In this document: piece by piece, positions 1-6,290 of the stretch
Numbering within the stretch: the stretch's first letter is position 1
Layout of the letters: every line of letters starts with the position of its first letter
Source of the DNA: Sulfuritalea sp.
Lineage (GTDB): Bacteria; Pseudomonadota; Gammaproteobacteria; Burkholderiales; Rhodocyclaceae
Length of the DNA stretch: 7,961 nt
Direction of reading: 5' to 3'
Assembly (NCBI GenBank): GCA_021738105.1
Contig: JAIPCS010000155.1
Span: forward strand, 1-7,961
The notes under the pieces: generated by a model
What the model saw: only the letters and a program-made list of their open reading frames with translations
The model's database searches: none
Told to the model about the DNA's origin: nothing
Program-made: the position numbers and the translations under genes

Positions 1-989
1 TGACCACCCTCTACGGTCAGCTGATCAGCGTCTATGAATATCCCAAGGCGGTACTGCTGATTCTCGGCGGGTCCACCGTCGCCGCTGTCGCCATCGGCTG
101 GATGTACGGCAAAGGCAAGCGCGTCTGGTGCCGCTACCTGTGCCCGGTGTCCGGCGTTTTTGCGCTGCTGGCGCGGCTGGCGCCTTTTCAGCTTCAGGTG
201 GATCGCAAGACCTGGGAGAGTCACCCGGCGCGGCACGACGCCGTCGACTGCGCGCCACTGCTCGACGTCAAGCATCTGCCGGGCATGTCGCAATGCCACG
301 CCTGCGGTCGCTGCAGCGATCATCGCGGGGCGGTTACGCTGACCCCGCGCTCGCCCAATGCCGAAATTCTCTCCGGTTCACCGCCGGCAACAAACGAAAT
401 CCTGCTGCTGAGCTTCGGCATTCTCGGTGTCGCCATCGGCGCCTTTCAATGGACCGTGAATCCCTGGTTCGTGTGGGGCAAGCAAGCCGCCGCTGAATGG
501 CTGCTGAATCATGAAATGTACTGGATGCTCGATGAAGGTCCGGCCTGGTGGCTACTGACCCGCTACCCGGAGGTCAATGATGTGTTCACCTGGCTCGACG
601 GGGCCGCCATTCTTGCCTACATCGGGTCGGTGACTCTGGTTCTCGGTGGCACTACGCTTCTTGCCGTGCGCACCTCGGCGCGGCTGGCCGGCGTCAATTG
701 GCAGCGGCTGGGATTGGGTCTGGTGCCCCTGGGTGGCATCAGCCTGTTTCTTGGCCTGTCGATGCTGACGCTGGGGCAATTGCGTACCGAAGCCATCACC
801 CTGCCCGGGCTTGATATCCTGCGTGGCGCACTGTTGAGCCTGGGTCTGTTCTGGTCGGCTTGGCTCGGACTGCGACTTATGCTTGGCGGCGCCTCAAGCC
901 TGGCGCGCCTATTCGCGGCCTTCGCGGTTTGGCTGATACCGCTGATCGCCGTTGCCACCACCTGGATTTTCGTTTTCTTCGTCTGGTAA
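1..989 (+). CDS. Membrane-bound 4Fe-4S protein, NapH/NosR/CcoG-like (3' part)
   Basis: The frame is open from the first bases (first full codon at 3), so the gene begins outside the window; 328 codons are visible. The ATG at 102 is internal, because a membrane segment precedes it in the same frame. Seen in order: a hydrophobic segment (about 50-110), a CRYLCP motif (codons 129-146), a lone Cys in DCAP (about 249), then CHACGRC (about 294-314), then about five membrane segments to the C-terminus. C-x3-CP followed by a ferredoxin-like cysteine group is typical of membrane polyferredoxins such as NapH, NosR and CcoG, which pass electrons to periplasmic reductases or serve in metal-centre assembly. 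The second group lacks the usual closing CP (it reads CSDHRG), so the DCAP cysteine may be the fourth ligand. It is convergent with the activator gene. The family is fairly sure; the exact role is not. Confidence 0.75.
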   Translation, partial: TTLYGQLISVYEYPKAVLLILGGSTVAAVAIGWMYGKGKRVWCRYLCPVSGVFALLARLAPFQLQVDRKTWESHPARHDAVDCAPLLDVKHLPGMSQCHACGRCSDHRGAVTLTPRSPNAEILSGSPPATNEILLLSFGILGVAIGAFQWTVNPWFVWGKQAAAEWLLNHEMYWMLDEGPAWWLLTRYPEVNDVFTWLDGAAILAYIGSVTLVLGGTTLLAVRTSARLAGVNWQRLGLGLVPLGGISLFLGLSMLTLGQLRTEAITLPGLDILRGALLSLGLFWSAWLGLRLMLGGASSLARLFAAFAVWLIPLIAVATTWIFVFFVW

Positions 990-1017
990 ACAAGACACTG
1001 GGCCATGCGTGAAACGA

Positions 1018-1037
1018 ACATCCGCTCACGCGAATGT
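1018..1037 (-). terminator. Possible terminator hairpin in the convergent gap 990-1107
   Basis: Read on the minus strand, ACATTCGC-GTGA-GCGGATGT forms an eight-pair stem (one G-T wobble) with a four-base loop, followed by the weakly T-rich TTCGTTT. It lies about 70 bases past the stop codon of the minus-strand activator gene. On the plus strand the same stem has one C-A mismatch, so it is better suited to the activator transcript, though it may serve both convergent genes. An alternative fold pairs GCGTGA (1007-1012) with TCACGC (1026-1031). The rest of the 118-base gap holds nothing I can identify. The T-run is poor, so this is tentative. Confidence 0.3.
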
Positions 1038-1107
1038 CGAGGCCGCGTTTGGTGTAACAGCCGCCGTATCGCCAACGCCGACTTTTGGGTGATGGCGACG
1101 TCCTGGA

Positions 1108-2460
1108 TCAAGCGCTCCGGGCCAGACGCTTCCACAAGGTAGTGCGCGACATGCCCAGTCGTCGCGCCGCCTCAGCTTTGTTTCCCGCCGATTCTTCCAG
1201 CACTTTCAGGATCAGCGCCTGCTCTGCGGCATCGTCCCCGCGCGGTTGATAATGACGCGTCAAGCGAGCCCCCTCTACTGGCGTTGACGCTGGAGATTCG
1301 GCGCCGGCTACGATCTCGCTGAGTAAGTGCTTCGGTCGTATCATTTCTCCCTCGGCCTGCACAACCGCATATTCCAGTGCGTTGAAAAGGTGGCGAACGT
1401 TTCCAGGCCAGTCATACGCCTCAAGCGCCATCATGGCTTCGGTTGAAATCGTCAGTTCCGGTCGCTGATAGCGCTCCGCCAGATCGCTCAGCAATTTGCC
1501 AACGAGCAAGGGAATGTCGTCTCGATGATCGCGAAGCGCAGGCACTGCCAGCGGCAGCACACGCAAACGGTAATACAAATCTTCGCGAAATTCACCGCGC
1601 CTCACCATGGCGGCAAGATCGCGGTGTGTGGCGGCAACCACCCGCACGTCGATCTTGCGCGGATGGTTCTCGCCGACGCGAACAACTTCGCGCTCTTGCA
1701 GGACACGCAGCAGTCTCGTTTGCGTTGCTGGTGAAATTTCGCCTATTTCGTCCAGCAGAATGGTGCCCCCATTGGCCACCTCGAAGCGTCCCAGACGCGC
1801 CGCAGTGGCCCCCGAGAAAGCGCCTTTGGCATGGCCGAAAAGTTCCGACTCGAGTAAGGTTTCCGACAACGAAGCGCAATGCACCGCGACATAGTCACCC
1901 GCTGCCCGTGACGAATTGTCGTGCAGCGCCCGGGCCACCAGTTCCTTGCCTACACCGCTCTCACCGGTAATCAGGACATTGGCGTCGCTCACCGCCGCGC
2001 GCAGCACATTCTGGTAGAGACCCCGCATGATCTTGCTGCGCCCGACCAGTCCGCCCAACTGCCAGCGCTCCCGAACTTCCGCCTCAAGCGCCACTTCGCG
2101 CGAGCGATCACGCAGGATGATGGCGCAGAACAGCCCTGAATCATTGGGCGGCAGCAACATGGCCCACATGCGCAGCGATATCTGCCGGCCATCGAACAGA
2201 TCCAGAACAATATCCTGATTCTTGCGGCTTTCGCCCTGCGCAGGCGTCAAAGAACACGTGCCCCTTATTTCGCATTCGCGGGCGCAACTGGTCCCCACGA
2301 AAAGCGACGGACATAGCCGCCCAAGAAACGAGACGTCGGTCTGAGCCAGCATCTCCCTGGCCGCAAGATTCATCTCCAGAATTTTGCGCTTTGCATCGAG
2401 GAACAGCACGCCCTCTTCAAGACTGTCGAGGAAAACCCGCAGCGTCAGCAAACTCGACAT
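1108..2460 (-). CDS. Sigma-54-dependent transcriptional activator (PAS-like sensor, AAA+, Fis HTH)
   Basis: A 450-residue enhancer-binding protein. Residues 1-125 form a PAS-like sensor with Cys50, Cys59, Cys63 and Cys69 clustered. The AAA+ domain (about 135-370) has Walker A GESGVGKE (166-173), the sigma-54 contact loop GAFSGA (213-218, a common variant of GAFTGA), Walker B GGTILLDE (231-238) and WPGNVRHL (351-358). A Fis-type HTH sits at about 416-446. No receiver domain is present, so control is probably by direct sensing, not phosphorylation. The start ATG (2458-2460) has a GGAGAG ribosome site at 2465-2470 on the minus strand. The gene diverges from the NO reductase operon, whose leader has a sigma-54 promoter, so that operon is its likely target. 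It plays the part NorR plays elsewhere, but NorR has a GAF sensor with a mononuclear iron, so I do not use that name. The cysteines may bind a metal or Fe-S cluster (inference). Confidence 0.9.
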   Translation of the reverse strand: MSSLLTLRVFLDSLEEGVLFLDAKRKILEMNLAAREMLAQTDVSFLGRLCPSLFVGTSCARECEIRGTCSLTPAQGESRKNQDIVLDLFDGRQISLRMWAMLLPPNDSGLFCAIILRDRSREVALEAEVRERWQLGGLVGRSKIMRGLYQNVLRAAVSDANVLITGESGVGKELVARALHDNSSRAAGDYVAVHCASLSETLLESELFGHAKGAFSGATAARLGRFEVANGGTILLDEIGEISPATQTRLLRVLQEREVVRVGENHPRKIDVRVVAATHRDLAAMVRRGEFREDLYYRLRVLPLAVPALRDHRDDIPLLVGKLLSDLAERYQRPELTISTEAMMALEAYDWPGNVRHLFNALEYAVVQAEGEMIRPKHLLSEIVAGAESPASTPVEGARLTRHYQPRGDDAAEQALILKVLEESAGNKAEAARRLGMSRTTLWKRLARSA

Positions 2461-2469
2461 GTATCTCTC

Positions 2470-2514
2470 CGTTCAACCTGAACGCACACATGAACGTTCA
2501 ATCGACATATGAAC
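2470..2514. promoter_or_regulatory. Cluster of GTTCA/TGAAC half-sites: probable activator binding site (UAS)
   Basis: Five half-sites lie within 45 bases: GTTCA at 2471-2475 and 2496-2500, TGAAC at 2479-2483, 2491-2495 and 2510-2514. They form a perfect inverted repeat CGTTCA-N3-TGAACG (2470-2484) and a perfect ten-base palindrome (2491-2500). The cluster is about 60-105 bases upstream of the -24 element, the usual place for a sigma-54 enhancer. The general shape recalls NorR sites (GT-N7-AC), but the spacing here is GT-N9-AC. The leftmost repeat touches the activator's own ribosome site, so binding could also repress the activator (inference). Confidence 0.6.
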
Positions 2515-2532
2515 AATACTACATTATTAACA

Positions 2533-2548
2533 AATAATGAGCATTATT
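2533..2548. repeat. AT-rich inverted repeat between the UAS and IHF site
   Basis: AATAATG (2533-2539), two bases, then CATTATT (2542-2548) make a perfect seven-base inverted repeat. It lies within a strikingly AT-rich stretch (about 2512-2566) in an otherwise GC-rich window. It may be a site for a second regulator or simply flexible DNA helping the loop between enhancer and promoter. It does not match the FNR/DNR core TTGAT-N4-ATCAA. Confidence 0.35.
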
Positions 2549-2553
2549 ATTCA

Positions 2554-2566
2554 TATCAATGGTTTG
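2554..2566 (+). promoter_or_regulatory. Probable IHF binding site
   Basis: TATCAATGGTTTG matches the IHF consensus WATCAA-N4-TTR at every defined position. It sits between the half-site cluster and the -24/-12 promoter, within AT-rich DNA, the usual arrangement when IHF bends DNA to bring a sigma-54 activator to the polymerase. The match is seen directly; binding is inferred. Confidence 0.6.
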
Positions 2567-2573
2567 TGAAGAC

Positions 2574-2589
2574 TGGCACGGACATCGCT
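2574..2589 (+). promoter_or_regulatory. Sigma-54 (-24/-12) promoter of the NO reductase operon
   Basis: TGGCAC (2574-2579), five bases, then TCGCT (2585-2589) differs from the consensus TGGCAC-N5-TTGCW at one position only. The invariant GG (2575-2576) and GC (2587-2588) are ten bases apart (from the end of GG to the start of GC), as required. Transcription should begin near 2600, about 50 bases before the first gene. The divergent sigma-54 activator, the UAS and the IHF site all support it. Confidence 0.75.
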
Positions 2590-2638
2590 AAAGGTCGTCC
2601 AGGGACCGTTCGCCGATCCTTGGCTACTCACAGACAAC

Positions 2639-2646
2639 AGGAGGAA
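2639..2646 (+). promoter_or_regulatory. Strong ribosome binding site fixing the start of the first operon gene
   Basis: AGGAGGAA lies six bases before the ATG at 2653. This start is preferred over the in-frame upstream ATG at 2509, which would put coding sequence across the UAS, IHF site and promoter. Confidence 0.8.
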
Positions 2647-2652
2647 TCAAAA

Positions 2653-2934
2653 ATGAAAATGAAACTATTTGCGCTTTCCGCATACACGTTGATTGCTGCA
2701 TCGAGCTTGCCCGTGTTTGGCGCCGATGCCGTCGCGACCGATCAGATCTCCGCGAGCTTCGAAAGGCTGCTGAACCACGAAGCGACCTTCACCCAGGTCT
2801 CGGTTCCCGCAGCTTCCAATGCCACAGCCGATCCATTGCGCGAGCGGCTTACCGTGTTGTTATGGGAAGAGCCGTCCTACCACCTGCCGGTCTGGTATGC
2901 CTTTCTCCAGACCATGCCAAAACCCAGCAACTGA
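2653..2934 (+). CDS. Small exported protein of unknown function, first gene of the sNOR operon
   Basis: I do not recognise this 93-residue protein. Residues 1 to about 23-26 look like a Sec signal peptide: Met-Lys-Met-Lys, a hydrophobic core (LFALSAYTLIAASSLPVF), then GADA as a probable cleavage zone. The mature part of about 67-70 residues has no cysteine, so it is neither a c-type cytochrome nor a disulfide protein. It contains His42 and His77, and ends in an aromatic stretch around WEEPSYHLPVWYAF (71-84). A strong AGGAGGAA site precedes the start. It is the first gene after the sigma-54 promoter and is followed by norS after 73 bases, so it is probably co-expressed with the reductase. It could be a periplasmic accessory or extra subunit, or a partner in metal delivery; the sequence does not decide. 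It is probably a real gene, given the signal peptide, ribosome site and position. Confidence 0.75.
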   Translation: MKMKLFALSAYTLIAASSLPVFGADAVATDQISASFERLLNHEATFTQVSVPAASNATADPLRERLTVLLWEEPSYHLPVWYAFLQTMPKPSN

Positions 2935-3007
2935 CCCCGCACAAGCCACGCCATCGACGCTTTCAGTCGCTGGGGTGGCGAACGACAAATACAAAGAGGG
3001 AGAACTC

Positions 3008-3541
3008 ATGTCTCAACAAATCGCCTGGCAGGTTTCGCTGGTACTGATGACGCTGGTTGGATTCGGCTTCACGTACGTCGCCATCAACTCGGACAATCGA
3101 ATCGAGGAATACGCCCAGTTGCAGAAAAAAGCCTATCGCGTCCGGAGCAGGCTGTTCTGGATACTGGCGCTGGTTTTAGGGCCGGCAATGATCTTCACGC
3201 TGGTGGATTTGCCCTACGCCGCGAGCCACGCCCATTCATCCGGAGTCAATGCGCTTTCGATCGAGGCCAAGGCCTATCAGTGGCGCTGGGAGTTGAGCAG
3301 CAACCGCATCGCCGTCGGTCAGCCGGTTGAGTTCCGCGTTAGCAGTGCGGACATCAACCACGGATTCGCGATCTACGACCCGGACATGCATCTGGTCGCG
3401 CAGACCCAGGCCATGCCCGGCTACACCAACAAACTCCGGCACACCTTCGACAAGGAAGGCACCTACCGGATTCTCTGTCTGGAGTATTGCGGCATCGCGC
3501 ACCACAACATGATGACCGAAATCGTGGTCGCCAAACTGTAG
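3008..3541 (+). CDS. norS: sNOR-type nitric oxide reductase subunit II (CuA electron-entry subunit)
   Basis: A 177-residue homologue of cytochrome oxidase subunit II. Two membrane segments (about 7-27 and 48-68) are followed by a periplasmic cupredoxin domain. The CuA ligands are complete: His118, then CLEYCGIAHHNM with Cys157, Glu159 (backbone ligand), Cys161, His165 and Met168. The aromatic patch QWRWE (91-95) corresponds to the electron-entry region of the family. It should accept electrons from a periplasmic carrier and pass them to the catalytic subunit encoded 14 bases downstream. The start at 3008 has a GGGAG site; the longer frame from 2819 overlaps the preceding gene and is not used. 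CuA plus the neighbouring subunit I lacking the active-site tyrosine points to sNOR, not an oxidase. The symbol follows the published norS-norY-senC-orf1 order and is assigned by position. A subunit II of an unusual oxidase is the alternative. Confidence 0.88.
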   Translation: MSQQIAWQVSLVLMTLVGFGFTYVAINSDNRIEEYAQLQKKAYRVRSRLFWILALVLGPAMIFTLVDLPYAASHAHSSGVNALSIEAKAYQWRWELSSNRIAVGQPVEFRVSSADINHGFAIYDPDMHLVAQTQAMPGYTNKLRHTFDKEGTYRILCLEYCGIAHHNMMTEIVVAKL

Positions 3542-3548
3542 AGGAGGA
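3542..3548 (+). promoter_or_regulatory. Strong ribosome binding site fixing the norY start
   Basis: AGGAGGA lies seven bases before the ATG at 3556, directly after the norS stop. It favours this start over the in-frame ATG at 3487, which would overlap norS by more than 50 bases and add a charged, non-membrane leader. Confidence 0.8.
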
Positions 3549-3555
3549 AACAGAC

Positions 3556-5043
3556 ATGACAACACTGACCCAAAGCTCCCGGGCCGATCGCGGTGCCGAT
3601 ATCGGCGTGCTGGCTTATCTCGTTACGGCCGCCGCCGTGCTGCTGCTGATGATGGTCTTCGGCTTGATGATGCGTCTGGAACAGGCGCAGCTGATCGACA
3701 TGGGCGCCAACTGGTTCTACCAGTTGATGACCCTGCATGGCGCCGGCATGGTCGGCATCGCCGGGATTGCCGGCGCCGCCATCATGTGGCATTTCCTGCG
3801 CCAGTATGTGGAACTCTCGCGCGGCATTTTCATTGCCAATCTGGCACTATTCCTGGGCGGCGTGGTCATGATCCTGTCCAGCGTCCTGCTCGGCAATTTC
3901 CACGGTGCGTGGACCTTCCTTTACCCGATGCCGTCGAAGTCGATGGGCATGTGGAGTCCCGAAGCCGCAGCTTTATTCATGGGCGGGCTGCTGGTGATCG
4001 GTGTCGGCTTCCTGCTGATGCACCTTGATATTGCCCGCGCCATCATTGCCCGTTACGGCAATTTCGCGCGCGCGCTGGGCTGGCCGCAACTGTTCAGCAC
4101 TGACGACGGCAAGGCACCGCCACCGACGGTGGTGGCCAGCACCATGGTGACCATCGTCAATGTCATCGGCCTGGTAGTCGGCGCCAGCATTCTGACCATG
4201 ATGCTGGTCAACCTCTACGTTCCCAGCTTTGAAATCGACGCATTGCTGGCAAAGGGCATGATCTATTTCTTCGGTCATGTCTTCATCAACGCGACCATCT
4301 ACATGGCGGTCATCGCGGTCTATGAAATCCTGCCGCGCTACACGCAGCGTCCCTGGAAGGCCAACAAGCCCTTTCTTGCTTCGTGGACCGCCTCGACGCT
4401 GATGGTGATGTTCATCTTCCCGCATCACCTGCTGATGGATTTTGCCTTTCCCAAATGGATGCTGATCATGGGCCACATCATCGGCTACCTGAACACCTTC
4501 CCGATCCTGATCGTGACCGGCTACGGCGCACTGATGATCGTCTATCGCTCGGGCATCCGCTGGGACATGACGACGAAGCTGCTGTTCATCTCGCTATTTG
4601 GCTGGGCGGCTGGCGCCATGCCGGCCTTCATCGACGGCACCATCACGGTGAACTATGTGATGCATAACACGCTTTGGGTGCCGGGGCATTTCCACACCTA
4701 TCTGCTGCTCGGCATGGTGGCAATGGTGTTCGGCTTCATGTACTACCTTGGCAAACCGAATCAGGCCAGGGCCGACAACCTCATCGATCACTTCGCCTTC
4801 TGGGGCTTCACAATCGGAACTCTAGGTTTCACGCTGGCATTCCTCTACTCGGGCAAGGAAAGCGTTGCCAGGCGTTATGCAGCCCATCTGCCGGAATGGG
4901 TTCCCTACGACCGCATCGGTTCCGTGTTCGCGGCACTGGTGGTGGCCTCTTCCCTGCTGTTCGTCATCCGCTTCCTCTCTCGCCTGAGCCTGGCGGGGTG
5001 TGACTATCCGCGCGCTTCGCTGGCGCAGGGCGTGGCGGCGTGA
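3556..5043 (+). CDS. norY: sNOR-type nitric oxide reductase subunit I (heme-copper catalytic subunit)
   Basis: A 495-residue membrane protein with about twelve helices, from the heme-copper oxidoreductase superfamily. All six metal/heme histidines are visible: His61 (TLHGAG, low-spin heme), His241 (FFGHVFIN, active-site metal), His290-His291 (FPHH, active-site metal), His378 (high-spin heme) and His380 (low-spin heme) in WVPGHFHT. Overall it resembles B-type (ba3) subunit I, notably in MHNTLWVPGHFH. The residue four after His241, Tyr in A- and B-type oxygen reductases where it is cross-linked to the His, is Asn245. By hand alignment with ba3, the K-channel Ser and Thr in helix VIII become Ile317 and Val320. 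Loss of the tyrosine is expected for NO reduction (2 NO to N2O) and makes O2 reduction unlikely. The CuA subunit upstream and senC downstream fit the norSY-senC-orf1 cluster. The active-site metal (Cu or Fe) cannot be told from sequence alone. Confidence 0.85.
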   Translation: MTTLTQSSRADRGADIGVLAYLVTAAAVLLLMMVFGLMMRLEQAQLIDMGANWFYQLMTLHGAGMVGIAGIAGAAIMWHFLRQYVELSRGIFIANLALFLGGVVMILSSVLLGNFHGAWTFLYPMPSKSMGMWSPEAAALFMGGLLVIGVGFLLMHLDIARAIIARYGNFARALGWPQLFSTDDGKAPPPTVVASTMVTIVNVIGLVVGASILTMMLVNLYVPSFEIDALLAKGMIYFFGHVFINATIYMAVIAVYEILPRYTQRPWKANKPFLASWTASTLMVMFIFPHHLLMDFAFPKWMLIMGHIIGYLNTFPILIVTGYGALMIVYRSGIRWDMTTKLLFISLFGWAAGAMPAFIDGTITVNYVMHNTLWVPGHFHTYLLLGMVAMVFGFMYYLGKPNQARADNLIDHFAFWGFTIGTLGFTLAFLYSGKESVARRYAAHLPEWVPYDRIGSVFAALVVASSLLFVIRFLSRLSLAGCDYPRASLAQGVAA

Positions 5044-5654
5044 AATCCGCCCACCGCGGCATCGCCATCGCGGCACTGGTGACGGTGCTTGGCGTCGCCG
5101 GCCTCTGGCAAGCCACCGACGGCCTCCAGGCCTTCACCGCCGAGGCCGCGCGGCGCGCGGAAATCCTGCGCAATCCGCGCGCCCTTCCCGCTGCGGTACT
5201 GGAGGATCAGAACGGTCGGCACTTCAGCCTGCGTGACTACCAGGGCCGACTGCTCGCCGTGGAATTCATCTACACGCGATGCAGCACCATTTGCCGCACT
5301 CTCGGCCTGGCCTTCAAGCAGATTCACAATCATGTCCCGCAGCAGGCTTTGGGAGACGATTTCGCACTGCTCAGCATCAGCTTCGATATCGACGGTGACG
5401 ATACGAGCCGCTTGAAGGACTATGGCGAAGCCTACGGTGCCGATGGCGAACACTGGCGAATTGCTCGGGTGCGTAGCGCGGCCGAACTCGGCCCGCTGCT
5501 CGCGGCCTTCGGTATTGTCGTGATCCCGGACCAGATGGGTGGCTTCGAACACAACGCAGCCATCCATCTGCTCGGACGCGACGGCCGGCTGGCTTTGATC
5601 AGCGACATCGATGCGCCGGTGCTCTTTGCCGAGAAGGTCAGCTCATGGCTATGA
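5040..5654 (+). CDS. senC: SCO1/SenC family copper chaperone
   Basis: A 204-residue membrane-anchored thioredoxin-fold protein. An N-terminal membrane anchor (about 7-25) is followed by the SCO domain, with the copper-binding CSTIC (Cys81, Cys85) and His171 in FEH, the counterpart of the conserved distal His. SCO proteins carry Cu(I)/Cu(II) to, or reduce the cysteines of, CuA sites; here the client should be NorS. The start is a GTG whose last two bases lie in the norY stop (GTGA overlap, four bases). There is no strong ribosome site, so translation is probably coupled to norY. The next gene overlaps its end by ten bases, so the genes are tightly joined. A role in the active-site copper of NorY is possible but less supported. 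Confidence 0.9.
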   Translation: MKSAHRGIAIAALVTVLGVAGLWQATDGLQAFTAEAARRAEILRNPRALPAAVLEDQNGRHFSLRDYQGRLLAVEFIYTRCSTICRTLGLAFKQIHNHVPQQALGDDFALLSISFDIDGDDTSRLKDYGEAYGADGEHWRIARVRSAAELGPLLAAFGIVVIPDQMGGFEHNAAIHLLGRDGRLALISDIDAPVLFAEKVSSWL

Positions 5655-6274
5655 GCGCGCCACTACTGCGTCACGGTGGCTACGGCTTGGTTACCCTGTA
5701 CCTGCTACTCGCCACACCCGCCGCGAGGGGGTGGCTGGAAGCCTCCATGGTCGGCCACATGCTGCTGCAGATACCGCTGCTGACGCTGATCGGCATCGGC
5801 GCCGGCCACCTGCTTCCCGAGAGTTGGAAGGAAACCTTGTTCGCCGCTGCGGGCGGCGCGGTGTCGTGCGTGCTGATCGCGCTGTTCGTTTCCGCCTACT
5901 GGATGCTGCCGCGTGCGCTGGATGCCGCATTGTCCAGCCCGTTGGTCGAAACCGTGAAGTTCCTCAGCTTGCCGTTGCTCGTCGGGTTGCCTCTGGCACT
6001 GGCCTGGAAGCAGCTTACGGCCATCGGTCGGGGCTTCGTGTGGACCAATCTGATCAGCATGGTGGCCGTGCTCGGCTGGCTCTATATCGCAGCGCCGACA
6101 AGAATCTGCAACAACTATCTGGTGAACCAGCAGGAGAGCGCTGGCTGGTGGTTGGTGAATATTGCGCTGATGCTGTTCGCCTGCTGGCTCGGCAGCCTGT
6201 TTGTCGGCGGCACTCCTGCTGCGGACATGCTGAGCACCGGCAACAGCCATCCTTCGCAAGCCAGGTTAGCCTGA
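5645..6274 (+). CDS. Polytopic membrane protein, orf1 of the norSY-senC-orf1 cluster; CtaG-like
   Basis: A 209-residue integral membrane protein with about six hydrophobic segments (near 10-25, 35-54, 66-87, 103-122, 131-151 and 167-188). It sits where orf1 lies in the known cluster. Patches such as GHMLLQIPLL (37-46), WMLPRALDAAL (86-96) and NQQESAGWWL (161-170) recall the caa3-type CtaG assembly family, which has HM-x-Q-H and DQQ-x-AG motifs, but the match is partial. If CtaG-like, it would assist copper insertion into the reductase together with SenC. The start at 5645 overlaps senC by ten bases and has GAGAAGG upstream; a second in-frame ATG at 5651 is possible. The tail after 190 is polar. 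The gene is sure; the function is tentative. Confidence 0.7.
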   Translation: MAMSAPLLRHGGYGLVTLYLLLATPAARGWLEASMVGHMLLQIPLLTLIGIGAGHLLPESWKETLFAAAGGAVSCVLIALFVSAYWMLPRALDAALSSPLVETVKFLSLPLLVGLPLALAWKQLTAIGRGFVWTNLISMVAVLGWLYIAAPTRICNNYLVNQQESAGWWLVNIALMLFACWLGSLFVGGTPAADMLSTGNSHPSQARLA

Positions 6275-6290
6275 AAAAAGGGAGAGGAAA

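Noticed and set aside
1108..2460. Naming the activator norR
   Set aside because: The AAA+ and HTH parts fit any sigma-54 activator; the N-terminus looks PAS-like with a Cys cluster, not the NorR GAF domain, and the putative sites have a different spacing from NorR sites.
2509..2652. N-terminal extension of the small exported protein from the ATG at 2509
   Set aside because: It would code through the IHF site and sigma-54 promoter and bury the signal peptide; the ATG at 2653 has a much better ribosome site.
3487..3555. Upstream start for norY
   Set aside because: It overlaps the CuA motif end of norS and adds a charged leader; AGGAGGA before 3556 marks the real start.
3556..5043. Reading this gene as an O2-reducing terminal oxidase, or as a cNOR/qNOR NorB
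   Set aside because: The active-site tyrosine is missing, which disfavours an oxidase. The HPxVY/HH/HFH layout with a CuA partner is unlike NorB, which pairs with cytochrome c or has a fused quinol domain.
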